Source: Ornithinimicrobium avium (GTDB taxonomy: Bacteria; Actinomycetota; Actinomycetes; Actinomycetales; Dermatophilaceae). From it: a stretch of 64,000 nucleotides of DNA. Position numbers and translations under genes: made by a program. Of this stretch, positions 33,539-42,449 are shown one piece after another. Positions within the stretch are counted from its first letter, which is position 1. Each line of letters starts with the position of its first letter. The notes under the pieces were generated by a model that was given only the letters and a program-made list of their open reading frames with translations, was not told the DNA's origin and did not search any database. Location: contig NZ_CP031229.1 of the NCBI RefSeq assembly GCF_003351765.1, positions 2,108,001-2,172,000 on the forward strand. Direction: 5' to 3'.

Positions 33539-33955
33539 GTGCCCACCCCCTGTCCTCGCCCACCGGCCGACGTCGAAGCGCTCGCCGCCGTCTTCCTCAC
33601 CTCCGGCGCCCTGCACCTGGTCCGCCCGCAGGTCTTCGAGCCGATCGTGCCCAGGCAGCTGCCAGCGCGGCGGGAGCTCGTCCTGGTCTCCGGGGTGGCC
33701 GAGCTGGCGTGCGCGGTGGGTCTCCTTGCCCCGCGCACCCGGGCTCCGGCCGGGATGGCGAGCGCGCTCCTGCTCCTAGGGGTCTTCCCGGCCAACGTGC
33801 AGATGAGCCTCTCCTACGGCCGGCGTGCGGCGCGGACCCGTAGGCCGGCGCACGTGCTGGCCTTCGTCGGGACGCTGGCGCGGCTGCCGCTGCAGTGGCC
33901 CTTGGTCAGGACCGCCCTGCGGGCGGGAGTGGCCCGCACGGCGACCGTTGCGTGA
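33539..33955 (+). CDS. DoxX-like small membrane protein
   Basis: 138 aa with about four hydrophobic segments: DVEALAAVFLTSGALHLVRP, LVLVSGVAELACAVGLLAPRT, GMASALLLLGVFPANVQMSL and HVLAFVGTLARLPLQW. The GVAELACAVGLL pattern and size fit DoxX/MauE-like proteins, some of which act with thiol oxidoreductases. The GTG start is tentative since no strong ribosome site is present. It is followed by repeat copy C. Confidence 0.65.
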   Translation: MPTPCPRPPADVEALAAVFLTSGALHLVRPQVFEPIVPRQLPARRELVLVSGVAELACAVGLLAPRTRAPAGMASALLLLGVFPANVQMSLSYGRRAARTRRPAHVLAFVGTLARLPLQWPLVRTALRAGVARTATVA

Positions 33956-34064
33956 TCCACGCGGAACCTTCCGGTCCTAGACGCCCGAGCTCACCATCGA
34001 AGCGCGCCATCCGTTCCGGCACGGCATGCCCGACGCAGCGGGGACGCACTTCCGCCGGATCCGG

Positions 34065-34120
34065 TTGACGTCCACGTCAGCGGAGTGTTGGTGTCGTCAT
34101 GACGACACCAACACTCCTCA
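34065..34120 (+). repeat. Palindromic repeat family, copy C
   Basis: Head TTGACGTCCACGTCA (34065-34079), then a perfect 18-bp-arm palindrome without loop (34082-34099 and 34100-34117; arm GGAGTGTTGGTGTCGTCA). Same orientation and same GTTGGTGTCG sequence subtype as copy B, 2.1 kb away. It is 110 bp after the DoxX-like gene. Confidence 0.85.
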
Positions 34121-34219
34121 GTGCCGGGCGACCGTTGCGACCGTGCTGCTGACGACGGCTGCTAGTTTGCAATGAAGCCGGGACCGGCAGGGCCCCGGGC
34201 TCATGGCGAGGAGGCCACG

Positions 34220-35743
34220 GTGTCCGCACTCATCACCCGATCCAGCACGGTCGACGGCATCCTGCGGCGCAGCGCCGCACGCTACCGCGACCGCACCGCG
34301 CTGGTCTTCGCCGGCCGCACCTGGAGCTTCGCCGAGCTGGACGAGGCGGTGACGCGGGTGACCGCATACCTGCTGGACCTCGGGCTCACCAAGGGTGAGC
34401 GGGTGGCGGCGCTGGGGCGGAACAGCGACGGCTACCTGATCGGGTTCCTGGCGTGCGCCCGGGCGGGGCTGGTGCACGTGCCGCTGAACTACAACCTGCT
34501 CGGCGGCGAGCTGGGCTACCTGCTGGCCGACTCCGGGAGCCGGGCGCTGCTGGTGGACCCGGCGCTGGAGCGGTCGCTGGCCGGGGTGGACGAGGCGGTC
34601 CTGGCGGGGGTGGAGCACCGGGTTCCGCTGCGTGACGCCGACGGCTCGGTGGTCGAGATCGCCACCGCCGCAGGCGAGCTGCCCGAGGTCGGCGTCGAGG
34701 TCGCCGACACCGACCTGGCCCAGCTGCTCTACACGTCGGGGACGACCTCCAGCCCCAAGGGCGCGATGATGAGCCACAAGGCGCTGGTGCACGAGTACCT
34801 CTCCTGCATCGTCGACCTCGACCTGACGGCCGAGGACCACCCGCTGCACGTGATGCCGCTCTACCACTCCGCGCAGATGCACGTCTTCCTCCTGCCGTGG
34901 CTGGCGGTGGGCGCGACCAGCACGGTGCTGGAGGTGCCCGACCCCGGCGAGGTGATGCGGCGGATCGAGCAGGACGGGCACCGGGCGTTCTTCGCGGCAC
35001 CGACGCTGTGGGTGGCGATGACCAACCACGCCGACTTCGAGGGGCGGGACCTGTCCGGGCTGCGCAAGGCCTACTACGGCGCCTCGATCATGCCGGGCCC
35101 GACGCTGCGCACGCTGCTGGCGAAGGCCCCCGACTGCGGGTTCTACAACTGCTTCGGCCAGTCCGAGATCGCGCCGCTGGCCTGCGTGCTGCGGCCCGAG
35201 GACCACGCGCAGCGGCCGGACTCGGCGGGCAAGCCGGTGCTCTTCGTGCAGACGCGGGTGGTCGACGGCGCCGGGGCGGACGTGCCGGTGGGCGAGAGCG
35301 GGGAGATCCTCTACCGCTCGCCGCAGCTGTGCGACGGCTACTGGGGCAACGAGGAGGCGAGCGCCGAGGCGTTCAGCGACGGGTGGTTCCACTCCGGGGA
35401 CCTGGTGCGGATGGACGAGGAGGGCTACGTCTTCGTCGTCGACCGGATCAAGGACGTGATCAACACCGGCGGGGTGCTGGTGGCCTCGCGCCAGGTGGAG
35501 GACGCGATCTACACCCACCCGGCGGTGGCCGAGGTGGCGGTGGTCGGCATCCCCGACGAGAAGTGGGTCGAGGCCGTCGCGGCGTTCGTCGTGCGCAAGG
35601 GCGAGGTGGACGAGGCCGGGATCGTCGAGCACGTGCGTGGCCAGCTGGCGGCGTTCAAGGTGCCCAAGCGGGTGACGTTCGTGGAGGACCTGCCGCGGAA
35701 CGCCTCGGGCAAGATCCTCAAGCGGGAGCTGCGGGACGGGTAG
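34220..35743 (+). CDS. Acyl-CoA synthetase (FadD-like, AMP-forming)
   Basis: 507 aa cytoplasmic ANL-superfamily ligase that activates a carboxylic acid with ATP and joins it to CoA. GTG 34220 is preferred over an ATG 48 bases upstream because GAGGAGG (34208-34214) sits exactly five bases before it. Motifs: P-loop LLYTSGTTSSPKGAMMSH (about 170-187), YYGASIMP and FGQSEIAP, YRSPQLCDGYWG, DGWFHSGDLVRMDEEGY, and the C-terminal catalytic Lys in NASGKILKRELR. Chain length and acid are not readable. It is transcribed alone and convergently with the DUF5058 group. Confidence 0.92.
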   Translation: MSALITRSSTVDGILRRSAARYRDRTALVFAGRTWSFAELDEAVTRVTAYLLDLGLTKGERVAALGRNSDGYLIGFLACARAGLVHVPLNYNLLGGELGYLLADSGSRALLVDPALERSLAGVDEAVLAGVEHRVPLRDADGSVVEIATAAGELPEVGVEVADTDLAQLLYTSGTTSSPKGAMMSHKALVHEYLSCIVDLDLTAEDHPLHVMPLYHSAQMHVFLLPWLAVGATSTVLEVPDPGEVMRRIEQDGHRAFFAAPTLWVAMTNHADFEGRDLSGLRKAYYGASIMPGPTLRTLLAKAPDCGFYNCFGQSEIAPLACVLRPEDHAQRPDSAGKPVLFVQTRVVDGAGADVPVGESGEILYRSPQLCDGYWGNEEASAEAFSDGWFHSGDLVRMDEEGYVFVVDRIKDVINTGGVLVASRQVEDAIYTHPAVAEVAVVGIPDEKWVEAVAAFVVRKGEVDEAGIVEHVRGQLAAFKVPKRVTFVEDLPRNASGKILKRELRDG

Positions 35744-35771
35744 CGGGCGGGGCGCGCCCGGGGCGGGGCGG

Positions 35772-36524
35772 CTACTCGCCCGGATCCTCGACCTCCGGGT
35801 CCTGGGCCGGGCCCTCGCGGCGGGCCAGCAGGAGCGCCACGACGATGGCGACGGCGGCCGCGATGCCCACCTGGCCGGTGCCCAGCAGGCGGCCGGCCCC
35901 CTCGGACACCTGGCCGACGAGCCGGATCGCCTGGACGATCAGCAGGCCCAGCACCACGACGATGACGATGTTGCGCGGCGAGAGCTTGGAGCCGAAGGCG
36001 TAGATCATCGCGCCGACGATCCCGGGGATGGCGTAGGTGAAGGCGGCCAGGACCGAGTCGGGCAGCGCCTGCACGATGAACGTGCCGCCGATGATGACGA
36101 CGAAGAGGATGACCAGGTTGGTGATCGTCGAGGCCGCCAGCCCGTAGACGGCGGCCAGCTCGGCCCGCTTGGTGCCCGGCTCGGCGTCCAGCGCCTTCTG
36201 GACCCCGCCGACGACCGGCATCCGCATGTTGCCGATGTTGCCGGACAGGAAGGACATGTAGTTGCCGACCGGCCCGAGCACGGGGTAGTAGGAGATGGGC
36301 TCGACGATCCAGATGATGCCGACGAACCCGAGGACGAAGATCATCCCGGCCGTGAGCGTCGTGACGTCGACCCCGTGGCCGAGGACGACCGAGAGGTAGA
36401 ACGGGATCGCGAACGAGCCGACCAGGGCGACGAGCAGGCTCAGCCGCCCGCGGTCGTGCACCTTGCGGTAGTAGGCGTGGTCGTAGTCGTGGTGCTGCTG
36501 CGTCGTGAGGTCAGGAGTGTCCAT
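35772..36524 (-). CDS. Membrane protein paired with DUF5058 protein
   Basis: 250 aa. ATG 36524 (MDTPDLTTQQHHDYDHAYY) is chosen since upstream sequence belongs to the preceding gene. There is a His/Tyr/Asp-rich cytoplasmic head (10-30), then about six to seven helices, with conserved-looking ISYYPVLGPVGNYMSFLSGN (about 105-124) and KRAELAAVYGLAASTITNL between them. The start lies four bases after the DUF5058 stop, so the two are co-translated and probably form one small-molecule transport complex. Substrate unknown. Confidence 0.7.
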   Translation of the reverse strand: MDTPDLTTQQHHDYDHAYYRKVHDRGRLSLLVALVGSFAIPFYLSVVLGHGVDVTTLTAGMIFVLGFVGIIWIVEPISYYPVLGPVGNYMSFLSGNIGNMRMPVVGGVQKALDAEPGTKRAELAAVYGLAASTITNLVILFVVIIGGTFIVQALPDSVLAAFTYAIPGIVGAMIYAFGSKLSPRNIVIVVVLGLLIVQAIRLVGQVSEGAGRLLGTGQVGIAAAVAIVVALLLARREGPAQDPEVEDPGE

Positions 36525-36528
36525 GGCG

Positions 36529-37257
36529 TCAGATCCTTTCCGCGAGGACGCCGGCGATGATGGCCAGGACGAGGGCCAGGCCGATCGCCCACTCCCCCAT
36601 CCAGGCCAGCCCGCGGCGCAGGTGCGCCAGCCGGACGAAGCCCCACATGGCGAGCGCGCCGACGACCACCGCGGCCAGTGGGCCGTAGTTGGCACCCTCG
36701 TCGGCGGTGATGCCGCCCATCGACTGCTCGTAGCCCATGACGAAGAAGACCATGAAGGGCGCCATCGCCCCGACCAGCCCGATCAGGGCGGGGTTGGTCT
36801 GCTCGAACTTCTCCTGCGCGGTCTCCAGCGGCTTGGTGAACAGGATCGTCGTGACCAGCCAGCCGGCGCCGCCGAAGGCCATCACCCAGGTGGCGGTGGC
36901 CAGCAGCGTGGGGGTGAACTCCGCCGTGCCGAGGGTGTCGCCCGAGCCGGCGTTGGCGGTGAGCCCCTCGAACGCCGCCGAGCCGATGATCCCGATGCGC
37001 GAGAGCGTGATCGGTGCGCCGATGAGGCCGATGAGCACGATCGCGACGGTGAAGACCGCGATCGCCGGCCCGATCGTGGCGATCGTGCCCACCCGGATCG
37101 CCTTGGCCCGTTCGGCGTGGGTGATGACCCCGGTGTCCTTGACGTACCTGTTGGCCATCGCCACGAACATGTACGTCTGGACGAGCACGAGCCCGACCAT
37201 CCCGAGCGCCAGCCCCCACACGACGGGGCTGTGCGCCAGTTGCAGCGTCTCGGTCAT
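36529..37257 (-). CDS. DUF5058 family membrane protein
   Basis: 242 aa, about six to seven helices, DUF5058 type. The start at 37257 is supported by GGAGGTGG upstream and overlaps the DUF2254 stop by four bases. A cytoplasmic loop (NRYVKDTGVITHAERAKAIRVG, about 36-57) and an external loop with EFTPTLLATATWV are visible. DUF5058 proteins are uncharacterised putative transporters, here in an operon with a second membrane protein. Confidence 0.78.
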   Translation of the reverse strand: MTETLQLAHSPVVWGLALGMVGLVLVQTYMFVAMANRYVKDTGVITHAERAKAIRVGTIATIGPAIAVFTVAIVLIGLIGAPITLSRIGIIGSAAFEGLTANAGSGDTLGTAEFTPTLLATATWVMAFGGAGWLVTTILFTKPLETAQEKFEQTNPALIGLVGAMAPFMVFFVMGYEQSMGGITADEGANYGPLAAVVVGALAMWGFVRLAHLRRGLAWMGEWAIGLALVLAIIAGVLAERI

Positions 37258-38591
37258 CGCTGACCACCTCCAGGGTCGGGCCTCATCGTAGCCGCCCGCA
37301 CCGCCTCGACCCTGGAGGTGAAGGCCGCCACGTCGTGGGGCTGCTGCTCCCCGCGGCGGAACGCCTCCTCGAGCAGCGCCAGCTGCCCGGCCAGCTCGGA
37401 GCGCAGGCCGGGCTGTTCCGCGCGGGCGCCCACGCGCTCCACGAGGTCCACGGCGGCGTGCATGACGGCCGGGGAGGAGACGGCATACCACCGTATGTTG
37501 TCCAGCACCGTCGTGGTGAGCTCGCCGGCGTCGACGGGCGAGGTGCGGACGCGCACGGTGCCGTCCTTGTCGGCCCTCCACCCGGAGGGCATCGGCCGGG
37601 CCGCCAGGCGGGACAGCCCTGCCGACAGGTCGTCCAGCGCGTTGATGGCCGTGAACGGGTCGTTGGTCCCCGGGGAGAGGGCCCTGACCGCGAGCTCCAC
37701 CAGCTGCTGGACGGCGAAGGAGACGTCCTGGAAGGGGTCGCGCTCGTCCCCGACCCGGACCGTCCCGCCGATCGACTCCCTCACCTGCGAGGTGGCCCGG
37801 CCGGCAGGATGCACCGAGGCGAGCAGGGTGCCCTGCACGACGTAGTCGCCCGGCCGCACGTGCAGGTCGACGCGCACGTCTGCGTCCCGGGCCTCGTCCA
37901 TCAGCTCCTCACCGCTGACCCGGGTGACGTATCCCGCCCTCGAGGCCCGCACCGGCTCGGCCTGCTCGGACCACGCCTGCCGCCCGGGGACGGGGTCGCC
38001 CTCCTCGCCGACGTGCTCGGGGTAGAGGCGGTCGATGGTGTCGAACAGGTCCGTGCGCACCCGCCGGGAGATGGTGGCGATCTGGATCGAGCTGGAGATG
38101 TGGTGGATGAAGTAGACCAGGACCCCGACGTTGAGCACCGCCAGGACGACCGCGAAGTTGACCGCGAGGTGGGGGACGAACGCCTCTGCCTGGGAGTCCG
38201 CCGGGTCGCCGATCGTGCGGATCGAGCGCAGGACGAGCAGGCTGTAGAGGAAGGTCGCGACATACACCCCCAGCACGACCTGGTTGCCCCGGTCCGCCAT
38301 GAAGTTGCGCACCAGGCGGGGACCGTAGCTGGACGACGTGAGCGCAAGCACCGCCATCGTGATCGAGAACGTGGTGCCGGCGACGCCCAGGGCCGAGCCG
38401 GCGATGGACCCCAGGATGTCGCGGCTGCCGGTCTCCCCCACCCGGTAGACGATGCCGTCCGCCCAGCCCGGGAGGTTGAGGACCCACGTGCCGTCGACCC
38501 AGACCAGCAGCTCGGCGAGCACGACGGCCACGAGGCACAGCAGCGCCGGGACGAACCAGAAGCGCTGTCCGAGCCGATGTATGACGTCCAT
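37254..38591 (-). CDS. DUF2254 family membrane protein
   Basis: 445 aa. About four N-terminal helices (VPALLCLVAVVLAELLVWV, GSALGVAGTTFSITMAVLAL, VVLGVYVATFLYSLLVL, LAVNFAVVLAVLNVGVLVYF) carry the family TFSITMAVLALTSSSYGPRLVRNF motif. A cytoplasmic region (about 195-445) includes PGDYVVQGTLLASVHP and AVRALSPGTNDPFTAINALD, both conserved in DUF2254. Function unknown. It is the first gene of a three-gene operon with the DUF5058 pair and is divergent from the potassium channel gene. Confidence 0.88.
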   Translation of the reverse strand: MDVIHRLGQRFWFVPALLCLVAVVLAELLVWVDGTWVLNLPGWADGIVYRVGETGSRDILGSIAGSALGVAGTTFSITMAVLALTSSSYGPRLVRNFMADRGNQVVLGVYVATFLYSLLVLRSIRTIGDPADSQAEAFVPHLAVNFAVVLAVLNVGVLVYFIHHISSSIQIATISRRVRTDLFDTIDRLYPEHVGEEGDPVPGRQAWSEQAEPVRASRAGYVTRVSGEELMDEARDADVRVDLHVRPGDYVVQGTLLASVHPAGRATSQVRESIGGTVRVGDERDPFQDVSFAVQQLVELAVRALSPGTNDPFTAINALDDLSAGLSRLAARPMPSGWRADKDGTVRVRTSPVDAGELTTTVLDNIRWYAVSSPAVMHAAVDLVERVGARAEQPGLRSELAGQLALLEEAFRRGEQQPHDVAAFTSRVEAVRAATMRPDPGGGQR

Positions 38592-38738
38592 GGCGCCAGC
38601 GTGGCAGGCGACCGCCCCGTCGAGGGGGCGGCGCGCGGCGCTCGCCCGGGAACGGCCTGGGCGTGCGGGCCGTCCGGCCCGTCCCTACGGTGGGTCCGAG
38701 GAGCGAGCGAGCCCAGCACACCAGCGGAAGGAACGAGG

Positions 38739-38765
38739 ATGACCCAGGACCGGCACCCCCGATGA
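38739..38765 (+). CDS. Possible 8-residue leader ORF before the ion channel
   Basis: ATG 38739 preceded by GGAAGGAACGAGG encodes MTQDRHPR and stops at TGA 38763-38765, overlapping the channel ATG (38762) as ATGA. The strong ribosome site belongs to this mini-ORF, not to the channel start, so it may deliver ribosomes to the channel by translational coupling. Confidence 0.4.
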   Translation: MTQDRHPR

Positions 38766-39628
38766 GCGTCGTGCTCACCCTCGCCGGGGTGCTGCTCGTC
38801 CTCGTGGGCCTGCAGGACATGTTCCACACCCTGCTGCACCCCACCGGGCAGGGCCGGCTCACCGGACTGGTCCTCGCCGCGCTGTGGAAGCTCTCCAGGG
38901 CCACCCGGCACCGCCTCGTGGTCGTCGGCCCGTCCGGGATGCTGCTCGTGCTCCTGCTGTGGGTGATCCTGCAGGTGTGCGGGTGGGCCCTGATCTACCT
39001 GCCGCACGTGCCGCGCGGCTTCACCTACTCCTCCGGCCTGGACCCCGGCCGCTACGTCGATGCCGTGGAGTCCCTCTACGTCTCGGCGGTCACCCTGACC
39101 ACGCTCGGCTACGGCGACGTGGTCGCCACCCAGCCGTGGGTGCGCGCCGTCTCCCCCCTGGAGGCGTTGACCGGGTTCGCGCTGCTGACCGCGGGCCTGA
39201 CGTGGTTCACGCAGATCTATCCCCCGTTGTCCCGCCGACGCGCGCTCGCGCTGGAGCTCAAGGGGCTGGCCGACGCCGGCTACGCCGACAGCCTGCAGGA
39301 CACCGACCCTGCGGTCGCGACCAGGGTCCTGGACACCCTCGCCGCGCAGGTCGGCACGGTGCGCATCGACTTCGCCCAGCACGGCGAGGGCTTCTACTTC
39401 CAGGAGTCCGACCCCGACCTCTCCCTGGCCCACCACGCGTCCTACCTGGTGCGGCTGACGTCCTCGGCCCTGGCCTGCCCGGACCGCTGCGTGCACCGCA
39501 GCGGTCTGCGGCTGTCGTCCTCGGTCGAGCAGCTCAGCGCGACCCTGGACGCGAACTTCCTCCACGTGGGAGCCGGGCCGCAGCAGGTCTTCGACGCCTA
39601 CGCCGTCGAGCACGGCCACGGGCAGTAG
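38762..39628 (+). CDS. Two-TM potassium channel family protein
   Basis: 288 aa. An N-terminal hydrophobic segment (VLTLAGVLLVLVGLQDMFHTLLHP) is followed by a pore module: an outer helix (GMLLVLLLWVILQVCGWALIYL), selectivity filter TTLGYGDV (about 113-120) and an inner helix (ALTGFALLTAGLTWFTQIYP). The cytoplasmic C-terminus (about 165-288) is not a recognised RCK domain; it has many Cys/His (LACPDRCVHRSG). It probably conducts K+. ATG 38762 overlaps a tiny upstream ORF; an upstream in-frame start is unlikely. Confidence 0.85.
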   Translation: MSVVLTLAGVLLVLVGLQDMFHTLLHPTGQGRLTGLVLAALWKLSRATRHRLVVVGPSGMLLVLLLWVILQVCGWALIYLPHVPRGFTYSSGLDPGRYVDAVESLYVSAVTLTTLGYGDVVATQPWVRAVSPLEALTGFALLTAGLTWFTQIYPPLSRRRALALELKGLADAGYADSLQDTDPAVATRVLDTLAAQVGTVRIDFAQHGEGFYFQESDPDLSLAHHASYLVRLTSSALACPDRCVHRSGLRLSSSVEQLSATLDANFLHVGAGPQQVFDAYAVEHGHGQ

Positions 39629-39690
39629 CACAGGATTTTTCACCCCTTTGGGCGGATTGCGCCGGCCGTCGGGTCGACCTAACGTCGAAG

Positions 39691-39744
39691 ACGGCCCCCG
39701 CCTGGTCCGTCAGGTGCGGGGCCACCACCATGCCCGGGGGCCGT
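39691..39744 (+). terminator. Hairpin after the potassium channel gene
   Basis: A perfect 10-bp stem ACGGCCCCCG/CGGGGGCCGT (39691-39700 and 39735-39744) closes a 34-nt loop and is followed by TT. It is a likely terminator, or a leader structure of the next gene. Confidence 0.5.
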
Positions 39745-39812
39745 TTGCGATTGCGGCGCCCGTTCAGTCGTGCTTGCGTGCAGGGTGGATGGCCCTACCT
39801 GAAGGAGGAGCC

Positions 39813-40430
39813 GTGACCACATCACACGACGACAGCGACGGACACCTGGACCGGGTTGCCGCCGACCGCGACGCCATCGTGGAGCGCGAGCGGGAGGCGT
39901 TCGGCGGCCTCCAGCCCGGCGCGACGTTCTTCGGCTGGCTCAGCGCCATGGGGATGGCGGTGCTGCTCACCGCCCTGCTCGCCGCCGTCGGCGCGGCGGT
40001 CGGCCTGGGCACCGGCACCACGGTCGAGGAGGCCGCCCAGCAGGCGCAGCAGGCCTCGAGCGCGATCGGCTGGGCCGGCCTGGTCGGGCTGGTCGTCGTC
40101 CTGTTCGTCTCCTACTTCTGCGGTGGCTACGTGGCCGGGCGGATGGCGCGCTTCGACGGCGCGAAGCAGGGGCTCGGCGTCTGGCTGTGGGCGCTGGTGG
40201 CGGCGATCGTCGTCGGGCTGCTCGGCATGCTCGCCGGTGATCGGTTCAACCTCCTCGGCCGGGTCAACGCCTTCCCGCGCATCCCCCTCGGCGAGGGCGA
40301 CCTGACCACGATCGGCATCGTCGCGGCGGTCCTGGCCGCCCTGGTCCCGCTGGCGGCGGCGCTGCTCGGCGGCCAGGCGGGGATGCGCTACCACCGCAGG
40401 GTGGACGACGTGGGGATGGACTACCGCTGA
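39813..40430 (+). CDS. Small four-helix membrane protein of unknown function
   Basis: 205 aa. GTG 39813 has the near-perfect site AAGGAGG five to eight bases upstream. A charged head (1-30, DDSDGHLDRVAADRDAIVER) is followed by four hydrophobic segments (MAVLLTALLAAVGAAVGLG, WAGLVGLVVVLFVSYFCGGYVAGRM, GVWLWALVAAIVVGLLGML, TTIGIVAAVLAALVPLAAALLGG). The GGYVAGRMARFDGAKQG loop between helices 2 and 3 recurs in actinobacterial TIGR04086-like membrane proteins. No role is inferred. Confidence 0.72.
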   Translation: MTTSHDDSDGHLDRVAADRDAIVEREREAFGGLQPGATFFGWLSAMGMAVLLTALLAAVGAAVGLGTGTTVEEAAQQAQQASSAIGWAGLVGLVVVLFVSYFCGGYVAGRMARFDGAKQGLGVWLWALVAAIVVGLLGMLAGDRFNLLGRVNAFPRIPLGEGDLTTIGIVAAVLAALVPLAAALLGGQAGMRYHRRVDDVGMDYR

Positions 40431-40566
40431 GCTGAGTCGCCCACCCCGGGGCCACCTTTGAGACGATGCCCGTGCACATGGGCTTCGCGACCGACCCGGA
40501 AGAGTTCAGCCGTCACCGTCGCGCGGTCCGCCGGCAGCCCGACACGCCAGGGCAAGGGAGCAACTC

Positions 40567-42306
40567 ATGGACGACTACTTCGACCTCGGCAGCTACTCGC
40601 GAGCGGTGACGACCACCTCGCCGCAGGCCCAGCGCTGGTTCGACCGCGGGCTGGTCTGGACCTACGGGTTCAACCACGAGGAGGGCGCGCGCTGCTTCGA
40701 GAGGGCCGCCGAGGCCGACCCGGCGTGCGCGATGGCGCAGTGGGGCATCGCCTACGCGCTGGGGCCCAACTACAACAAGCCGTGGGAGTTCTTCGACGAG
40801 GAGGACCTGCGCACGACCGTGCAGCGGACCCATGCCGCGATCCGGCGTGCCGAGGCGCTCGCGGCGGGGGCCACCCCGGTCGAGCAGGCGCTCGTCGCGG
40901 CGCTGCGGCACCGCTATCCCCTCGGGTCCGGCACCGAGCCGACGATCTGGAACGAGGAGTACGCCGCCGCGATGGGGCGCGCCTACGCGGCATACCCCGA
41001 CGACCACGACGTGGCGACGCTCTATGCCGACGCCCTGATGATGTTCACCCCGTGGGAGCTGTGGGACCTGCGCACCGGCGAGCCTCGACCGGGCTCGCGC
41101 GCACCCGAGGCGGCGAAGGTGCTCGACCGCGTGCTGGAGACCCCGGCGGGCCGCGACCACCCGGGCGCGCTGCACTTCTACGTCCACCTGTGGGAGATGT
41201 CGCCGACCCCGGAGCGCGCGCTGAGGGTCGCCGACCGGCTGCGCGACCTGGTCCCCGACGCCGGCCACCTGCAGCACATGCCGACCCACCTCGACGTCCT
41301 GTGCGGCGACTACCGCGCGGTCATCGCCTCCAACCAGGCCGCGGTCCGCGCCGACGAACGCTTCCTCGCCGCGCGCGGACCGCTCAACTTCTACACCCTC
41401 TACCGCGCCCACAACCTGCACTTCCTCGTGTATGGAGCGATGTTCAGCGGGCAGTCGCAGGTCGCCATGGAGGCGGTCGAGGCGATCGAGGCGACGATCC
41501 CGGAGGAGCTGCTGCGGGTCGGGTCACCACCGATGGCGGACTGGCTCGAGGGGTTCCTGTCGGTGCGGGTGCACGCCCTGATCAGGTTCGGCCGGTGGGA
41601 GGAGATCCTGCAGATCACCGAGCCCGCGGACCCCGAGCTCTACGCCACGACGGTCGCGACGCGCCACTACGGGCGAGGGGTCGCGCTCTCGGCGCTGGAG
41701 CGGATCGAGGAGGCGGAGGCCGAGCGCGAGCTCTTCGGCGCGGCGCAGGCCGCGGTGCCGGACAGCAGGACGATCTTCAACAACACCTGTCGCGACATCC
41801 TGGCGGTGGCCTCGGCGATGCTGGACGGGGAGCTGGAGTACCGGCGTGGCGAGCACGAGGCCGCCTACGCCAGCCTGCGACGCGCGATCGAACTCGACGA
41901 CACCCTTCCCTACGACGAGCCGTGGGGGTGGATGCAGCCGACGCGCCACGCCTACGGCGCGCTGCTGCTCGAGCAGGGGCACGTCGAGGAGGCGCTCGCC
42001 GTCTACCGGGCCGACCTGGGGTATGACGACACGCTCCCCCGCGCGCTCCAGCACCCGGGCAACGTGTGGGCCCTGCACGGCTTCCACGAGTGCCTGACCA
42101 GGCTCGGCCGCGAGGACGAGGCGGCGATCGTGTCGGGCCGGCTGGCGGTGGCGAAGGCCGTCGCCGACGTGCCGGTGGTGGCCTCCTGCCTGTGCCGGCT
42201 CAGCGCGGTGCGGGGCGAGCCCCACGACCTGCCCGAGGTCGACCTGCCCGAGGCCGGCATGCCCGAGGTCGCCGCAGAGGCCCCGGAGGACGGCTGCTGC
42301 CACTGA
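40567..42306 (+). CDS. Tetratricopeptide-repeat-like protein with His/Cys motifs
   Basis: 579 aa, cytoplasmic, all-helical TPR-like solenoid. The N-terminal QRWFDRGLVWTYGFNHEEGA, then RCFERAAEADPACAMAQWGI with AYALGPNYN, is a conserved module of a bacterial TPR family. In the middle, HFYVHLWEMSPTPERALRVA and GHLQHMPTHLDV (about 200-245) place several His on adjacent helices, a possible metal site. A second solenoid runs to ~530, and the C-terminal tail has CLCR and ends DGCCH. The start has GGGAGCAACTC upstream of ATG. Function unknown; protein-protein interaction or metal handling is inferred. Confidence 0.78.
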   Translation: MDDYFDLGSYSRAVTTTSPQAQRWFDRGLVWTYGFNHEEGARCFERAAEADPACAMAQWGIAYALGPNYNKPWEFFDEEDLRTTVQRTHAAIRRAEALAAGATPVEQALVAALRHRYPLGSGTEPTIWNEEYAAAMGRAYAAYPDDHDVATLYADALMMFTPWELWDLRTGEPRPGSRAPEAAKVLDRVLETPAGRDHPGALHFYVHLWEMSPTPERALRVADRLRDLVPDAGHLQHMPTHLDVLCGDYRAVIASNQAAVRADERFLAARGPLNFYTLYRAHNLHFLVYGAMFSGQSQVAMEAVEAIEATIPEELLRVGSPPMADWLEGFLSVRVHALIRFGRWEEILQITEPADPELYATTVATRHYGRGVALSALERIEEAEAERELFGAAQAAVPDSRTIFNNTCRDILAVASAMLDGELEYRRGEHEAAYASLRRAIELDDTLPYDEPWGWMQPTRHAYGALLLEQGHVEEALAVYRADLGYDDTLPRALQHPGNVWALHGFHECLTRLGREDEAAIVSGRLAVAKAVADVPVVASCLCRLSAVRGEPHDLPEVDLPEAGMPEVAAEAPEDGCCH

Positions 42307-42332
42307 CGACCCCGTCGAGGCCCCGCGGCCGG

Positions 42333-42387
42333 TTGACGTGCACGTCAGTGGAGCGTCGTGGTCGCCATGGCGACCACGACGCTCACC
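42333..42387 (+). repeat. Palindromic repeat family, copy D
   Basis: Head TTGACGTGCACGTCA (42333-42347), then perfect 17-bp arms with no loop (42351-42367 and 42368-42384; arm GAGCGTCGTGGTCGCCA). It starts 27 bases after the TPR gene stop and shares the GTYGTGGTCG subtype with copies A and E. Confidence 0.88.
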
Positions 42388-42401
42388 CGTGCGGCCGCGG
42401 T

Positions 42402-42410
42402 TGTGGATAA
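42402..42410 (-). promoter_or_regulatory. DnaA-box-like nonamer upstream of DUF559 gene 2
   Basis: TGTGGATAA, complement TTATCCACA, equals the consensus DnaA box. It starts 48 bp before the ATG at 42450, the same spacing as TGTGGACAA before the paralogue at 32100. A promoter element is the alternative reading. Confidence 0.45.
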
Positions 42411-42449
42411 CCTCGGCCCCAGCCGTCGCCGATCGGCGACCGTGTCGGC

